NCBI GenBank assembly: GCA_018296165.2
Contig: JACKQL020000096.1
Span: 1 to 64,000 of the forward strand
Length of the DNA stretch: 64,000 bases
Direction: 5' to 3'
Source of the DNA: Termitomyces sp. T153
Taxonomy: Eukaryota; Basidiomycota; Agaricomycetes; Agaricales; Lyophyllaceae
The notes under the pieces were generated by a model, which did not search any database, was not told the origin of the DNA, and worked only from the letters and a program-made list of their open reading frames with translations. The position numbers and the translations under genes are program-made. The first letter of the stretch is position 1. Each line of letters starts with the position of its first letter. Below are positions 36,837 to 47,045 of the stretch, one piece after another.

Positions 36837-38414
36837 TAATATCAAGACTCTACCTTACCCTGTCTGTGATGCCTGCATTATCTCCGCACACATGATCAAA
36901 TAACTCCAATGTCTATGGTCTATCCGTGCCTGGAAACCCTTATGATTCATACGGCCCTGCCCAATTTGCCAAGGCACATTGAGTCATGGATCTGACACCA
37001 AACATCCCCTCCGCTCTGGTTACATCCATACAACGGCTCCCCCCACAGACACCCTCCCCAACTCACACCCAACCTCCAACCCCTCACACAAACCGTCAAA
37101 TCATCCCCCACCCCACCCTTACCCTCTCTGCCAACTCCATTCCCTCACACAAAGTTGACCCCAACGTCACCCAAAGAACAGCATTCCAAAACCTGGCGAC
37201 CATCTGACCAAATGAGCAACAAAGTCTCCGGCACCGTGCCAACCCTCCGACAAACAATAACACCAACCCGCCACAAAACCGTCACCTATTGCGCAAAGGA
37301 TTGCCAGCCACAATGAGACCACTGAGAACGTGCTTCCCCAAAGCCTGCCTGTGGATCCACTGACCCACTAGCAACCCCACAGACTGACAAATGTGACTAA
37401 TCACCAACAACATCACCAAACCCTACTATCAACCACCCGACCCTCACCCCAATCACCCCCAAGGAACTACGCCCTCTGACAACTAGCCCTGAAACCACCA
37501 AAATCAAGCTCAAACCCAACAACCCCAACAACAGAGCAAGAACCCCAGACCTAGGCTACGCTCCAACCCCAGAACCTGCTTCCGGACCTCGGTCGATTCA
37601 GCCGTCACCTCCGCCCAACAAATAAAGGGGCCCCGACACCTCCGACCCTACCCCAACAACCCCGGAACAAGACCAAGACATCCCCGAGCCTCTAGATGGT
37701 CAGGAAAAGAACGGCTACGCACCCTCCACCCCGCTGCCTGAAGCACAGCCCCAAAGTTAACGAGGGGAACCACGGCACCCCACTCTCGACAAGGGACAAC
37801 TCCAGACCGTGCTGCTATTTTACCACCTTCCCCCACACAATCCGGAACCCCTGACAATGAGGACCCTGGACACCAAACCTCCCTGCATGCCACCCCTGAA
37901 CCTAAACTCCACCACCAGACTCCGCCACCTCCCACGAAGGAACCCCCAGCATAGGAGCCGCCCCAAACTAACTATAGGAAAAAGGACCCTATACAAAGTA
38001 GTTCCCCTAAGTACTCTAAATTCGCTGACATGTTCATATAAGAGAGGGAGAAGCCCCACCGTCATCCAGAGAATGTTGATCAGCCATTCAAGCGACCTGA
38101 CAACCCAAAGGGCATACGCTCTGATATCCTTAAAGGACCTCCCCCACCTGGCTTGATGACCCAAACAACTCCACGCCAGCCCAAAACTGCCTGACCCACC
38201 CCTCCGACCCCCTCCGAACCCCTCAACACAGCTCCGGACCCTGGCAACATGAGTCCAGGGCCTCCGCTCCAACTACGACATTTGATCGAGGGGACTCATG
38301 GCGCCAGCCCAACAACGATGCCCTGGTAGCCCCAACTCCGCGACATAAATCACCACCCACTCCAAATCCCGCCCCTACACCGGAATACGTCCATCAAACA
38401 GGGACCACATCATT

Positions 38415-38500
38415 GGAGCACCCAGAAGCAAGCCACATACGAAGTATCCTCTTTGCAGTACCCAGAAGCAGGCCACATGCGAAGTAATCTCTCGGAGTAC
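38415..38500 (+). repeat. ~41-bp tandem duplication inside E4
   Basis: ACCCAGAAGCAAGCCACATA followed by CGAAGTA is repeated at once as ACCCAGAAGCAGGCCACATG followed by CGAAGTA. It lies in one of the two RT-leader-like segments of E4. Confidence 0.75.
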
Positions 38501-39662
38501 CCTAAAGGTTGCTGATGCCTTCCCCAAGAAGCAAGTGGTGCCTCTCCCCACTGCCACCCCTGCATTTGCAACAATCTCTGGGCCACTCCGGAACACAAAT
38601 GAAGAGTTGCCTCAACCCTGCCACGACTCCCAGGGAGTCCCACTCCAGTGCCTCCCCATGACTGACTTCCCCGCCGCTCCCCAACAATTGTGAACAACCA
38701 TCTTCCCCCATCCAAGCTCAGCTCCAGGAGCCACCGCCACTCCTGCATGACAACTCCGCTGCTCCACAAAAAAACCCCACACTGGAGCTCCCCCTCTGAT
38801 TTGCAACACAACCCCACTCGCAAGTTAAGACCCAACCCCAACCCCCGCATCAGCTCCAGACCCCTGGTGCTTGCGCTTGGAACTGCAGACCAACAAAATG
38901 CACCTCAGACCCCTTCCTCTGCCCGCACCCCCCCCCCCAAAGCCAACACAACCAACAAACCCCCCACCGAGTGACCCTTGTATCGACTCCGGGACTGCCC
39001 ACTTCTTCCCCGATGAAGGAACCACTGACCCCCAGGAGGGAACAACCCTTGGAACGAGCCCGAAGCATCTCTGCTGAGGCAAGCCATTCCCCAACCAACC
39101 CCCGCGCTGCCCCTGCCCAAAAGAAACATCCACCAACACAACTCCAACAGACCTCCAAACTCGAGGGAGTGTCGGAAGTATGTAAGACCCCTCTGTCCAT
39201 CTTGGGACTTACCTTTGGTCAGGAAAGCAATGTCACGTAGATGACCCGGAACCTCAAATTTTGGCTCTGGACCCAAAGGAACTGGTTGGGACTGATCACC
39301 CCACATCCTGCCCCCTCGGTCATCGACACTCCGGAGCACACCAAAGCACCACTCAAACATGCCCGCTCACAGACGCAATACTCTGGAACATGACCTCGAC
39401 CCAGACCAACTATGCCGCAAGGACGAACCTCGCCCCACCGACCCCCACCAATGAAGAGGGCCCCGCTGCCTTTGCCACCAGCGCCGGCATAAGGGCCAGA
39501 TCATGGGAAGACCTCCGTCCCCCCCGCCAACCGCACTGCCAAGAAAACCAAAGCCCCAAACCCGCTGGACACCCGTGAAAGATTTGAAGGTCCACCTCCA
39601 GTACCAACACGGTATGTCCCCGCCGCAGACTAAAGAAAACCCCTACACCCTGGTTAGACCTA

Positions 39663-40513
39663 CGTTCCCAAATGATCCCAACAACATATCAGCGTGGCCC
39701 AACCCTCGATCGCAACCGACACCTGCCCACTCTGTTGAGCTCCGCCAAGCCCTGCCGCCACAGCCGATGTACCCCGAAGTTCTCTGGTAGTCAGTATATA
39801 AGACATTGAGTAGCTCTTCATACTCTAGTCTTGATATTTTGCTTAATGTTACCTATGGTCTGATTGTTTCCTTCTTGTGTTTTGTGTTTTGTGTTTCGTT
39901 TTCCTTACTATCAGTCTCCCGGTCTTATCTCAGTCTCCTGGTCTTATCTCAGTCTCTCAGTCTTGTTTTGTCTCCATTTTGTTATCACTCTCGTCATTGT
40001 TTCGTATCTCCACTTAAATCTACTCTTGTTCCATATTGACTCCATCTCATTTCGTCCAACGCTGTCTTGGTGACTCCGTCTGACCGTTGTGCCCAAGTCT
40101 TCCTCAAACTTAATGACCTCACAAACTCCGTGATTACGATTACAAATCCCAACACCTTTTCACCAGATCTGAACCCCGCTCTTTGCTCAGTCTCGGACTC
40201 CATCAACTCCAATTGATCTTTCATCAAACCCCAGCTCCGCTCCCATTGATCGCATAGCCGCCTACTCCTTTGTGTCCGCAAATCTCCCATACGGTCTTCT
40301 GCCTGAACCCCACCAAGCCCGTCCCGTTTTCTTGCAACCCGACTTCTCCGAACCTCCCCGGACCTATCCGGATCACATCCCACTGACTATCCGCACAAGC
40401 CATCAGCGCCCAGAACGCTTTCGAGTATCCAGTTGCCAGTGCAAGGGGATCATGCCCGCCTAGTAAGGACTTGACCAGTGCAGCTGAGCCCCTGGGGTCA
40501 GCGGAACCTGACA
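39663..40513 (+). repeat. 3' LTR of E4, 5'-truncated
   Basis: From about CCCAAATGATCCCA onward it aligns with 35980-36836 of the 5' LTR. The first third of the LTR is missing. It keeps the TATA box and TCTAGTCTTGATATT. Confidence 0.85.
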
Positions 40514-41821
40514 CCTGCAAACCCCACACCTCCAATGCCTGCTCCATTGCCACTCACACTGAGGTGTCCCACTCCCACTGCAGCACCTCCTTCTCCCTCT
40601 GTGCCATGTCCAGATCCTCCCTTACTCATCAGAGCTCCCCCTCTCATGCCATCAACACTGTTATCAAAGCCTCCAACTGCCAACATAGGAAAACCTCCAT
40701 GATTGAAGGTGGGGGCTCTGGGGAACTTGAAGCCTGTTTCAATGGCATGCCTAAGGTAAGAGAATGAAAGTGAGGCCCCAGAGGCCCTGCCATTGACTTG
40801 TGTTCCCATGGCCTCTTGCTGGGCCCTGCCTTCGACAGTGGAAAGGACCTCTGTTTCCTCTTATTCACTGCTGCCAGTGCCCCCTCTCTCCGCCCACCCT
40901 GCGAAGGTCCCACCTTCCCCACAGGTCACTCCGCACTCCCCTCCCCCAACACCCTGGCCTTCTGTGCCTCGCCCAGTTGCCCTTGCACCCAACCCTCATC
41001 CCACCCCTGCTCTGCGGCAATGCACACTGCCCACCACTCCAATGAAATCGAGCACTTCTTGTGCCTTGCATGGCACGGAAGGCACACAGAGGTGTCACAT
41101 CGCAAGTCTGCAGAGGGCCCGTTGAATTTGCACAGCTCACTGTGCTGAGCACAAAGGGTACACTATAACCAAATGGTCAGTAAATGTGACCAAAAGGGCT
41201 TGAAAACCACCAGGGCCTGATTCAAACACCACTCCAGCATTGGGGGGCCCTGAGCCCACACCAATGCCCTTGTGAACTCCTCTGCTGTCACCTCTGCCTG
41301 CAGAACTTGCTGCACCTGCGGAACTCCCTCCCCACCTCCCGCCGCCAAAATTGACTGCACAGGACAAACTCTAGTCTGTCCCAAGCCCTTCTCTCAAGTA
41401 GAGCCTCCAGAAGAGCCCAACACCATCATGACCCACCCTGCAAAGCTCTGTCAATTACCCTGAAAAACAAGTAGACACTACTTACAACCCCGGTGCATGG
41501 CACCAACCTGATGCTGGCACTCAAACTCCTCCCCCTTGCTGTTGTACACCACCATCTTGTCCGCATCAGAAAGCCATGGAGCTGAGTGATCAGAGGAGGA
41601 CATGGAAGAAATTTTTGGGGGAACCCTGGAGTATGTCCAAGTCTTTTAATTGATTGAGAAGAACCCCCTAACAAAGCAGCAACCATGCTTTGACTTTGCC
41701 TCCCACACCACCATCATCTGCTGCAGATTGATCTATATTACTTGGCTTTGACTCCCATGCTCCTGCCAACCCCTGACCTGCACCCCACATCTTGAGGGTC
41801 TCGACATTGAGAGGGGGGTGA

Positions 41822-42567
41822 TGTCACAACCCATTCCCTGGACCCCTGCACATTGTCCAATGACTCCCTGCCCCCCCAGAACCTCCCCCGATGCCTCGAC
41901 AAACTTCCACAGTGCTCCACGCCTACTCTCTGATTGTTTCTTTCTCATGTTTTGTGTTCTGTGTCTCATTTTCTTACTCTCAGTCTCCCGGTCTTGTCTT
42001 GTCTCTATTCCATTATTGTTTTCATTATTGTTTTGTATCTCCACCTGAATCTATTCTTGTTCTTGTCTCCATCTTGTCTTGACTCCATCTCATTTTGTTT
42101 GACTCCATCTTGTCTTGTTTGATCCATCCTGTCTATTGTGTTCCTATCTTTCCCAACCTAAATGCCTTTGCAAACCCCGCAATTATGATTACAAATCCCA
42201 GACACTCTTTAACCAACTCCAGACCTTGCTACATGCTCGGCTCCGAACTCTATCAACCTCCATTGATCCCCCATCAAACTCCAGCTCCATTGCCATCCCC
42301 TGCATAGCCTCTGCCTCCTCCACACCTGCAATACTTGCATACAGACTTGTGCCTGAACCCTGCCAAGCCCATCCCCCTTCCCGCAGCTCATCCCCTACTT
42401 CTCTAGACCTCCCCAGACTTGCTTGGATCAATCTCCACCAACTATCCTCACAAGTCCCCAGTGTTTGGAACACCTCTGAATGCCCAGTTGTCAGTGCAGG
42501 GAATCACATCTGCCTAGTAAGGACTTGCCCAGTGTAGCTGAGCCCCCGTGGTCAGTGGAACCTGACA
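41822..42567 (+). repeat. 3' LTR of E2, internally deleted
   Basis: It starts TGTCACAACCC after the polypurine tract. About 400 bp, including the TATA box and the self-priming segment, are missing between CGCCTACTCT and CTGATTGTTT near 41935. Confidence 0.9.
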
Positions 42568-42572
42568 GTCTC

Positions 42573-43073
42573 TACCTCCATTATTGTTTTGTTATTGTTT
42601 TGTATCTCTGCTTGAATCTATTTTATTCTCATCTCAATTTTGTCTTGACTCTGTTTCATCTTGTTTGACTCTGCTTTCTTCATTGTGTTCAAGTCCTTTC
42701 ACCCTAATGCCATTACAAACTCTGCACTTACAATTACAAACCTCAAACATTTCATAAACCAACTCCAGACCTCACTATTCAAACTCTGGCCTCACTCCCA
42801 TCACTCATGTAACCTCCATTTGCCCCACACCTCCAATACTTGCTTCTGGGCTTGAGCCTGATGCTCTCTTCAAGTTTGACCCTTCCCTACACCTTGTCTT
42901 AGACTTTCCCAGACCACTCCAGACTTGTTTAGACCACTCCCTCTCACTTATCCTCATAAGTCTCTGAAGTCTAAACTCTCTCTAAACACCAAGCTATTAG
43001 TGCAAGACATTGTATCTGCCTAATAAGGACTTGCCCAGTGTAGCTGAGCCCCCATAGTCAGTGGAACCTGACA
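42573..43073 (+). repeat. 3' LTR of E1, right part
   Basis: It continues the LTR interrupted at 29624 and ends GGAACCTGACA, followed by the CCAAT duplication of E1. Confidence 0.9.
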
Positions 43074-43505
43074 CCAATGTACTGAGACATCTGTGGCCAC
43101 CAGTAGTTCCAGGATACTAGCTCCAACATTTTCCATCGGCCAGAATGTCCAGCAATCCAAGAGTTGTGGTATTGCTCTACAATCCTCTAATGAGGCTCTG
43201 GGACATTGGGCACATAGATGTGGTTGCAGAAGATCAGAAGCCCATCTCTGAGGGCCCATTTGTCTGTGCAGACAGACTTGGCACTAGTGGTGCATCCCAA
43301 CTTCAGTGCTCAGGCTGCCTAGGTGATGAGTTCCTCCTGCTAACTGTCCCAATTTCCACATTGGATGTCCTGGAGAATGTCCACCTCCACTCCCTCAATG
43401 GCTAGACCTTCCATGGCTTGGATTGCAAACAATTTGGAGCAGAGGAGCACAATGTTGCTATTGTCATCTCCTCCAGTGCCATGGTCCACTCACTGGGACA
43501 GGGCA

Positions 43506-44997
43506 TCATGGCTTCCCTATACTCTGGCCTGGCTTTTGGTGCAATGAGAAGTCAAAGTTGGCTAGATAGAGGGACCACTGTGCTTGGCAGTGGTCAAGCT
43601 TCTTAGCCATCCAGAAGTATTTGAGGTTCTTGTGATCTGTCCAAACCTCAAACTTATGCCACACACCCTCCAGAAAGTACCACCACTCTTCAAAGGACCA
43701 GATGATGGCCAGCATCTCCTTGTCATGGATCTTGTAGTTGCACTCCACTGCATTCAGGCTCTTGGAGTAAAAGGCCACTGGATGCCACTTCCCATCCTCC
43801 AGGGACTGTTGTGATAGAACAGCCCTGGTGGTGAAGTCAGAACTGTTGGCTTCCACCCAGAAGGGAGAGTTGTTGGCTGGAAAGAGGAGAACTGGTCTGG
43901 AAGTAATGGCTCACTTGAGAGCATCAGAGGCTATCTGCTCCAGAGGTCCCCAGCTCTAGGCAGTGTCCTTTGCAGTAAGGTCAAATAGAGAGCAGGCATG
44001 ATGCAAGAAGTCCTGGATGAACCTCCTGTAAAAGTTAGCAAAGCCTAGGAAGGCCTGCACTTCCTTCTTGTTCTTGGGCTCTGGGCACTCCACAACACCC
44101 ACCACCTTCACTGGGTCCATCTCTGCAGCTCTGTATGAGATGATCAGCCCAAGATGCTTGATTTGGGTCTGCTCAAACTCACACTTCTCTGGTTTGAGAT
44201 AGAGCTAATGATGATGGAGGCATTCCAAGGCATGTGATCTGGCAGTGCTCCTCCAATGTTTTGGCATAGATGAGGATGTCATTGAGGTATATGCACACTA
44301 TGCCTCCAGTGATAAGGTCCTGGAAGATATCATTCATCATTGTCTGGAAGGTGGCTGGGCTATTAGTGAATCTGAAGAACATGATGAGAGGTTTGAACAA
44401 TCTCTATTTGGTCTGGAAAGTGGCCTTCCATTTGTCTTCCTTGTGGATATGCACATTATTGTAGCCCTACTGGATGTCCAGTTTAGTGAAGTATCATACA
44501 CCCCAAAGATTATTGATGAGCTTGGAGATGAGGAGGGGGTAGTGGTTCTTCACAGTCATGGCATTAAGAACCCAGTAGTCCTGGACCAGTTGGAGCAAGC
44601 CATCCTTCTTTTTGATAAAGAAGACTAGAGAAGCTATCAGGGATTTGGAGGGGCAGATGTGACTGGAGTCCAGGTTCTCTTGTAGAAAGGTGTCAAGCTT
44701 GTCCTGGTCCTTGGGTGCCAGTGGGTAGACCTTGCAGCTCAAGAGCTCAGAATCTGGCATGAGTTCAATGGCATGGTCCCACTGTTTGCATTCTGGGAGT
44801 GAGTTAAACAAGGCCTTTGAGAACATGTCCTCAAATGCATGGAGGTATGGAGGCATGACATCCTGGAATGCATGGAGTGTGGAGTTGGCAGCAAATGCCT
44901 GGGCCAGCTGCTTGTATGTGGTCTGGCTAGCCCAAATCTCCACAGTAGAGGGCAGTGAGCATAAGGTGGTGATATAAATCTGGTCTCCAACTTCCAC
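43506..44997 (-). pseudogene. G1 reverse transcriptase and RNase H
   Basis: RT starts near MFSKALFNSLPECKQWDHAI, then VFFIKKKDGLLQLVQDYWVL, where the usual Arg before VLN is Trp (CGG to TGG). The catalytic motif reads YLNDILIYAKTLEEH near 44270-44290 instead of YLDD. RNase H is well kept in 43506-43856: HPVAFYSKSLNAVECNYKIH, EVWTDHKNLKYF and ANFDFSLHQKPGQSIGKP. Stops at 44494 and 44179 break the frame. Confidence 0.88.
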
Positions 44998-45388
44998 TGC
45001 CTTGTCCAGAAGCTCCAGGTCACATACACCTCCAAACTCCCCTCCTAGTTCCTCCTCTGGGGCCTTGCTGCTGCTCTGGTCATCCTTGTAGAGGGCCTCT
45101 CTTATGGAGGATTGCCAAGGGCCAGGGGTCCAGAAGGTTTAGATCCACAAAGAGGAGGTGGCCAGCACAGCATTTCTGAATGGCTGCACATTGTTGAACT
45201 TCAGCCCAGTGCTCTTCTCTGACCTTGGTGACACAGGTGGAGCACCTCCAAAGGCACCAGCTCATAGTTATGTTGCCCCAGGCCCAGTCTACTTCAGAGT
45301 TGTGCTCCTAAAGCCACATGAAACCAAGGATCATGTCCTGCTTGCCTAAAATAGTGATGGCAAAGACTGCATGCTTGGCATGATTCTG

Positions 45389-45913
45389 TTAGCAGAGGAC
45401 AAGGTCTACCATAGAGCTGATGGCACTGGCTTTGTTGGGCATTCCATCAATGTTGAACACTGGAATGGAATGGGGAAGTGGCTGCATGGTCAGGCTATGG
45501 CTCTTTATGAACTCTGAGTCTGGAAACAGTTTCATCACTTTGCTATCTAGGAGGTCAGTGACTCTATGAGTTTGCTGAGTGTCTATGGTCTCAATTTCTA
45601 TATTAAGGTGCAATGAGTTTGTGGATAGGCTTGAGGCCACTATGTACCACTGGGACAGCCAGTGCTCCCAGGTGGGGCAGTGCCAACAGAGCCTAGCTGG
45701 TGTTGGAGAGCTTGCCTTGGACTTTGGAGTTGGTGTTGGTATGTCTGGAGAGGAAGGTTGAGGTTCTTCTGTCTTAAAATGATTGACATTGGGAAGGGCA
45801 ATTTCATTTTCTAATGACAGACATGAGAACCTGTTAGTACCTGGCAATGGATGCATACACCTCATCCATTGCTTGATTAAAAATCCTCCTCTAGGCCTAA
45901 GGAGGGTGTGCAA
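45389..45913 (-). pseudogene. G1 aspartic protease region
   Basis: VTDLLDSKVMKLFPDSEFIK matches the retropepsin active site, but the Gly of DSG reads Lys. HSIPVFNIDGMPNKASAIS follows as in related elements. The N-terminal half is Ser/Pro-rich. A Cys-rich linker (MSWCLWRCSTC) follows at about 45250. Confidence 0.75.
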
Positions 45914-46054
45914 GTGCTAATCTCCTCTAGAGTCACCTCCAGTGCCAGCTCATCTGGTAACAGAGCTCTGGCAGTGTCCTTTGTGGCCAACAGCTGCAGG
46001 AGAACCTCCTCCTTCTCTGCTGTGAAAAGGTAGTGCACTTCCAGACCCAGCAGG

Positions 46055-46695
46055 CTATATTGCTTGAAGTGCCTCAGTTTTTTGCATCTCTGGCACAGTA
46101 GTGGCATGGAGCAGTGCTGGCAGGCTGCATTTACATCCATGGGAATGCCTGGCAGCAAGGAGTGTGGCACAGGGATGGCTGGAGCAAGGGTGGGTGCTGG
46201 AAGTACCAGAGTGAGGTAACAGAGACTGGCAACTAGAGCAGGGCACTATGTTGAGTGCAAGCAGCAGAGCTCCCATTGAATCTCCATGAGCTGCCACTGA
46301 TCCCAGGCCACTTTGTACTAGGAGGCAATCTGTTCATCATCTGGGTGGCCCTTGGCCAGGTTGTCAATGTGCTTTATCAGTGCAGAGTGCAGGCTGTCCT
46401 GGAATGCAAGGCATAGTTGGAGACTGTCAGGGTAGGCAGCTTGCTTGACTAGTGCCCAGAAGGAGTTGATGTACTTGTCCAGCATCCTCTTCCTTTGCCC
46501 ATACTGCTCCCTGTCACACAGCACTAAAGTTGCAATTTTGGCAGGGTCAATTGGGAAAAACTCTGCCTGGAAGTCTTCTTCAAAGGCAGCCCAATCTGCA
46601 AAGCTTCCAACACCTCTGAGGTGCTGCAACACCTGTAGTGCATAGGTGGAGGCCCATCTGGGTTTCATATATGACAGCAGCCAAGCTATCTTCAA
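46055..46695 (-). pseudogene. G1 gag with degenerate zinc knuckle
   Basis: The capsid-like segment reads KIAWLLSYMKPRWASTYALQ, WAAFEEDFQAEFFPIDPAK and EQYGQRKRMLDKYINSFW, the retrotransposon Gag domain. A knuckle CQRCKKLRHFKQYS follows near 46090, its last Cys replaced by Ser. The N-terminal third of Gag is absent because the 5' LTR is fused directly upstream. G3 at 63396-64000 is the same protein. Confidence 0.85.
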
Positions 46696-46742
46696 TGCAT
46701 CAGAGTCAAAGGCATCTCTGCTGAGGTGGATGTAGGTGAGAC

Positions 46743-47006
46743 AGGTAGTTGATGATACAAATGGTAACTAATCACCTAGCAGAGGGGAATCTGAAGAGAA
46801 CAAGTCTAAGGATCCCCACTGATCAGCAGGCAGCAGAGGCATGGGAACAATTGTACAGAAGGCTGGAGCAAGCCCTAACCCTAGGAAGGTACCCAATGAG
46901 GAACCCATGGGAAGTTCCAAGGGTCTCCAGAGATCTCTAGGGGTCTGGAACAAGTGGTGGAGATTGGAAATGGAAGTCAGAGGTCAGAAATGGAAGTCCT
47001 CTGACA
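46743..47006 (-). repeat. 5' LTR of G1, 3'-truncated
   Basis: On the minus strand it begins TGTCAGAGGACTTCC at 47006 and follows the G3 LTR until about ACTACCT, where it jumps into gag. A short duplication of the GGAAATGGAAGTC segment is present near 46966-46999. Confidence 0.8.
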
Positions 47007-47045
47007 GTTTCTATCAGGTTGTGCAGTTCAATTTATGAATTGCTG

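Larger units (their letters stand above)
35650..40513 (+). mobile_element. LTR retrotransposon E4, innermost and CpG-rich copy
   Basis: It starts TGTCACGACCC and ends GGAACCTGACA, flanked by CCTGC (35645-35649 and 40514-40518). The 5' LTR is 35650-36836. The internal part (about 36837-39662) is shortened: it runs straight into the LTR body near 39663, so the first ~320 bp of the 3' LTR and the adjoining antisense-gene region are deleted. CpG is frequent here (for example CAACGTATCAGCGCGGCCCG near 36000-36020), unlike in E1. It is therefore non-autonomous and probably the youngest insertion in the nest. Confidence 0.9.
35122..41603 (-). pseudogene. Antisense multi-exon gene of element E2, split by E4
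   Basis: The gene starts at an ATG at 41603, reads PWLSDADKMVVYNSKGEEFE, VPQVQQVLQAEVTAEEF, LEWCLNQALV, then DTSVCLPCHARHKKC, IAAEQGWDEGWVQGQLGE and KVGPSQGG. It is interrupted at 40519 by E4 and resumes below 35650 with a Gln/Glu-rich coiled-coil segment. It ends with DGASMALVSIQNGLTQMSMD through PKGGRG and a stop at 35122. Order, start position (219 bp before the 3' LTR) and ending match E1. The CxxCx4-HKKC pattern looks like half of a zinc-cluster motif, but no fold can be claimed. Confidence 0.6.
29625..42567 (+). mobile_element. LTR retrotransposon E2, inserted in the 3' LTR of E1
   Basis: It has TGTCACAACCC and GAACCTGACA ends and the target duplication GTCTC (29620-29624, 42568-42572). 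The 5' LTR is 29625-30771 and the 3' LTR 41822-42567, the latter lacking about 400 bp inside (junction near 41935). A polypurine tract GAGAGGGGGGTGA (41809-41821) precedes it. The internal region is broken by solo LTR E3 and element E4; without them it is about 5.0 kb, comparable to E1. The primer-binding site at 30772 reads TAATCTCAAGACT. Confidence 0.9.
21502..43073 (+). mobile_element. LTR retrotransposon E1, outermost E-family copy
   Basis: It begins TGTCACAACC and ends CCTGACA, with inverted TGTCA/TGACA termini and the 5-bp target duplication CCAAT on both sides (21497-21501, 43074-43078). The 5' LTR is 21502-22637, the internal region 22638-29014, and the 3' LTR 29015-29624 plus 42573-43073, the gap being the later insertion of E2. 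A polypurine tract (29002-29014) precedes the 3' LTR. The internal region is C-rich on the plus strand and has no intact gag-pol. Only short RT-leader-like pieces (HKFADVFSKKRV near 24407-24442) point to a Ty3/gypsy origin. CpG is nearly absent. Confidence 0.9.
19953..47006 (-). mobile_element. Ty3/gypsy chromovirus G1, split by a 21.6-kb insertion
   Basis: On the minus strand the order is 5' LTR (46743-47006), gag, zinc knuckle, protease, RT, RNase H (to 43506), then after the E1 insertion (21502-43073) integrase, chromodomain and 3' LTR (19953-20291). Without the insert it measures about 5.5 kb. The insertion is defined by the CCAAT duplication (21497-21501 and 43074-43078). The 5' LTR joins directly to mid-gag, so its 3' part and the gag start were lost; the related element G3 at 62883 keeps both. 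The outer flanks (CTGCT left, GTTTC right) do not match, so no target duplication of G1 itself survives. Confidence 0.85.

Noticed and set aside
13576..47006. Repeat-induced point mutation (RIP) as cause of transposon decay
   Set aside because: RIP would turn CpA into TpA. Here CpA and TpG are abundant and only CpG is depleted, which fits CpG methylation and deamination.
19948..47011. Target duplication of G1
   Set aside because: CTGCT on the left and GTTTC on the right do not match, so one end has been rearranged or the LTRs belong to different insertions.
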